Source: Catenovulum maritimum
Lineage (GTDB): Bacteria; Pseudomonadota; Gammaproteobacteria; Enterobacterales; Alteromonadaceae
Reading direction: 5' to 3'
NCBI RefSeq assembly: GCF_001050375.1
Contig: NZ_KQ130495.1
Span: 1-64,000, forward strand
Length of the DNA stretch: 64,000 bases
Shown: positions 63,445 to 64,000 of the stretch, piece by piece
How positions within the stretch are numbered: position 1 is the first letter of the stretch
Layout of the letters: each line of letters opens with the position of its first letter
Notes under the pieces: model-generated
Databases searched by the model: none
Seen by the model: the letters and a program-made list of their open reading frames with translations, nothing else
What the model was told of the DNA's origin: nothing
Translations under genes and position numbers: made by a program

Positions 63445-64000
63445 GTGACTGACTCTTCATTTAGTATTACGCCAATTGATAAAAGTAATTTGCTTCAATT
63501 ATCTGAATTATGGAGAGCTGTAGAAAGCACGGCTGACAATTCTTTTTTTATTAGTTGGGCGTGGATTTCTAATTGGATAAATACCATTCCTGATCCTGTA
63601 TATTTATTGAAATATATGGAATCAGGCAGTTTGTCCCTAGGTATTCTTTGCCACCAAAAAACATTCCTAAGCAGCACATACTTACTTAATAAAACGGGTT
63701 CTAAAGCAAAAGATCAAATTTGGATCGAGCATAACGCCTTATTGCATGGCCCTTCGTTCCCTAAACATATTAATCTGCTCAAGCATTTTTCAGAAGGAAA
63801 AATTAAATCCTCTCTTGTTATCGGTGTTAGCCAGTCAGATTATTTATCACGCTTTGATACTCTTGGCTATATTGCCAGATGTGTTTGGAGAGCTCCATCG
63901 TATTCTAAAAAATTGACTAAGAATTGCCAAGATTATGACTACCTATTAAATACGTTTTCTAAAAATACCAAAACACAAATTAAAAGAAGTTATAAATATA
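63445..64000 (+). CDS. FemAB/GNAT-like (CelD/BcsL-type) acyltransferase, 3' end cut by window edge
   Basis: A frame opens at a GTG (63445) and stays open to the window end, 185 codons. The N-terminal segment (LSELWRAVESTADNSFFISWAWISNW) resembles the start of CelD/BcsL and FemAB-type GNAT proteins, which transfer acyl or aminoacyl groups in envelope polysaccharide pathways. An ATG at 63429 is in another frame and stops after seven codons, so the GTG is the likely start, although no strong ribosome site is seen. It lies 64 bases after prsT, so it may be co-transcribed. The C-terminal catalytic part is outside the window. Confidence 0.7.
   Translation, partial: MTDSSFSITPIDKSNLLQLSELWRAVESTADNSFFISWAWISNWINTIPDPVYLLKYMESGSLSLGILCHQKTFLSSTYLLNKTGSKAKDQIWIEHNALLHGPSFPKHINLLKHFSEGKIKSSLVIGVSQSDYLSRFDTLGYIARCVWRAPSYSKKLTKNCQDYDYLLNTFSKNTKTQIKRSYKY

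Noticed and set aside
47560-64000. Complete exosortase locus
   Set aside because: No exosortase (XrtA/EpsH) or polysaccharide polymerisation genes occur in the window. Only the regulatory and accessory part is present.

Overview
The window is AT-rich chromosomal DNA of a marine gammaproteobacterium, most likely of the order Alteromonadales. This rests on gene content: a TtpC-type TonB system, a type II secretion operon in gspC-N order, a six-gene Mrp antiporter operon with fused MrpA/MrpB, a XylR of enterobacterial type, and a PEP-CTERM/exosortase-associated island. The genus cannot be fixed from the sequence. I recognised no rRNA, tRNA or CRISPR array.

Layout. 1-1.2 kb: a Y1-type transposase gene cut by the window edge, followed by palindromic 36-bp repeats. 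1.4-3.5 kb: a lipoprotein alpha-amylase with a LacI-type operator upstream. 3.9-9.7 kb (minus): mrpABCDEFG. 10-13.4 kb: serA, rpiA, a receiver-domain protein and 5-formyl-THF cyclo-ligase. 13.4-14.9 kb: a MITE-like palindrome and xylR. 15.4-26.2 kb: a surface lipoprotein, a TonB-dependent receptor, and a DUF3450-ttpC-exbB-exbD-tonB-TPR operon. 26.4-35.2 kb: a PAS-rich hybrid kinase, a SemiSWEET, a HAD phosphatase, mdh, pckA, hslO and hslR. 35.4-46.9 kb: gspCDEFGHIJKLMN. 47.5-64 kb: the PEP-CTERM island with prsR/prsK, a four-gene Tat-protein/PqqD-like/HprK-like/nucleotidyltransferase operon, a serine protease, a YdcF-like protein, a patatin, a FeeM-like acyltransferase with a ThiF-like partner, one PEP-CTERM substrate protein, prsT, and the start of a FemAB/GNAT-like gene.

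Two regulatory circuits can be read from the DNA. First, both transcription units of the TonB region are preceded by four PhoB half-sites at exact 11-bp spacing, with a -10 hexamer exactly 10 bp further on. The receptor and its energising complex therefore look like a phosphate-starvation uptake system. Second, a 17-bp dyad of the form TGT-N11-ACA with a T-rich core lies 70-85 bp upstream of sigma-54 (-24/-12) promoters at both the PEP-CTERM gene and the Tat/PqqD/HprK/nucleotidyltransferase operon. PrsR, encoded next door, is a sigma-54 activator, so these sites probably define its regulon and place the HprK-related system under exosortase-associated control.

The best candidate for an undescribed system is that operon (51.2-54.2 kb). 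It pairs a twin-arginine-signal protein with a PqqD-like peptide-binding protein, an HprK-like P-loop kinase and a nucleotidyltransferase. This resembles the tailoring set of some lasso peptide clusters, but there is no cyclase or leader protease. Its substrate and chemistry are unknown.
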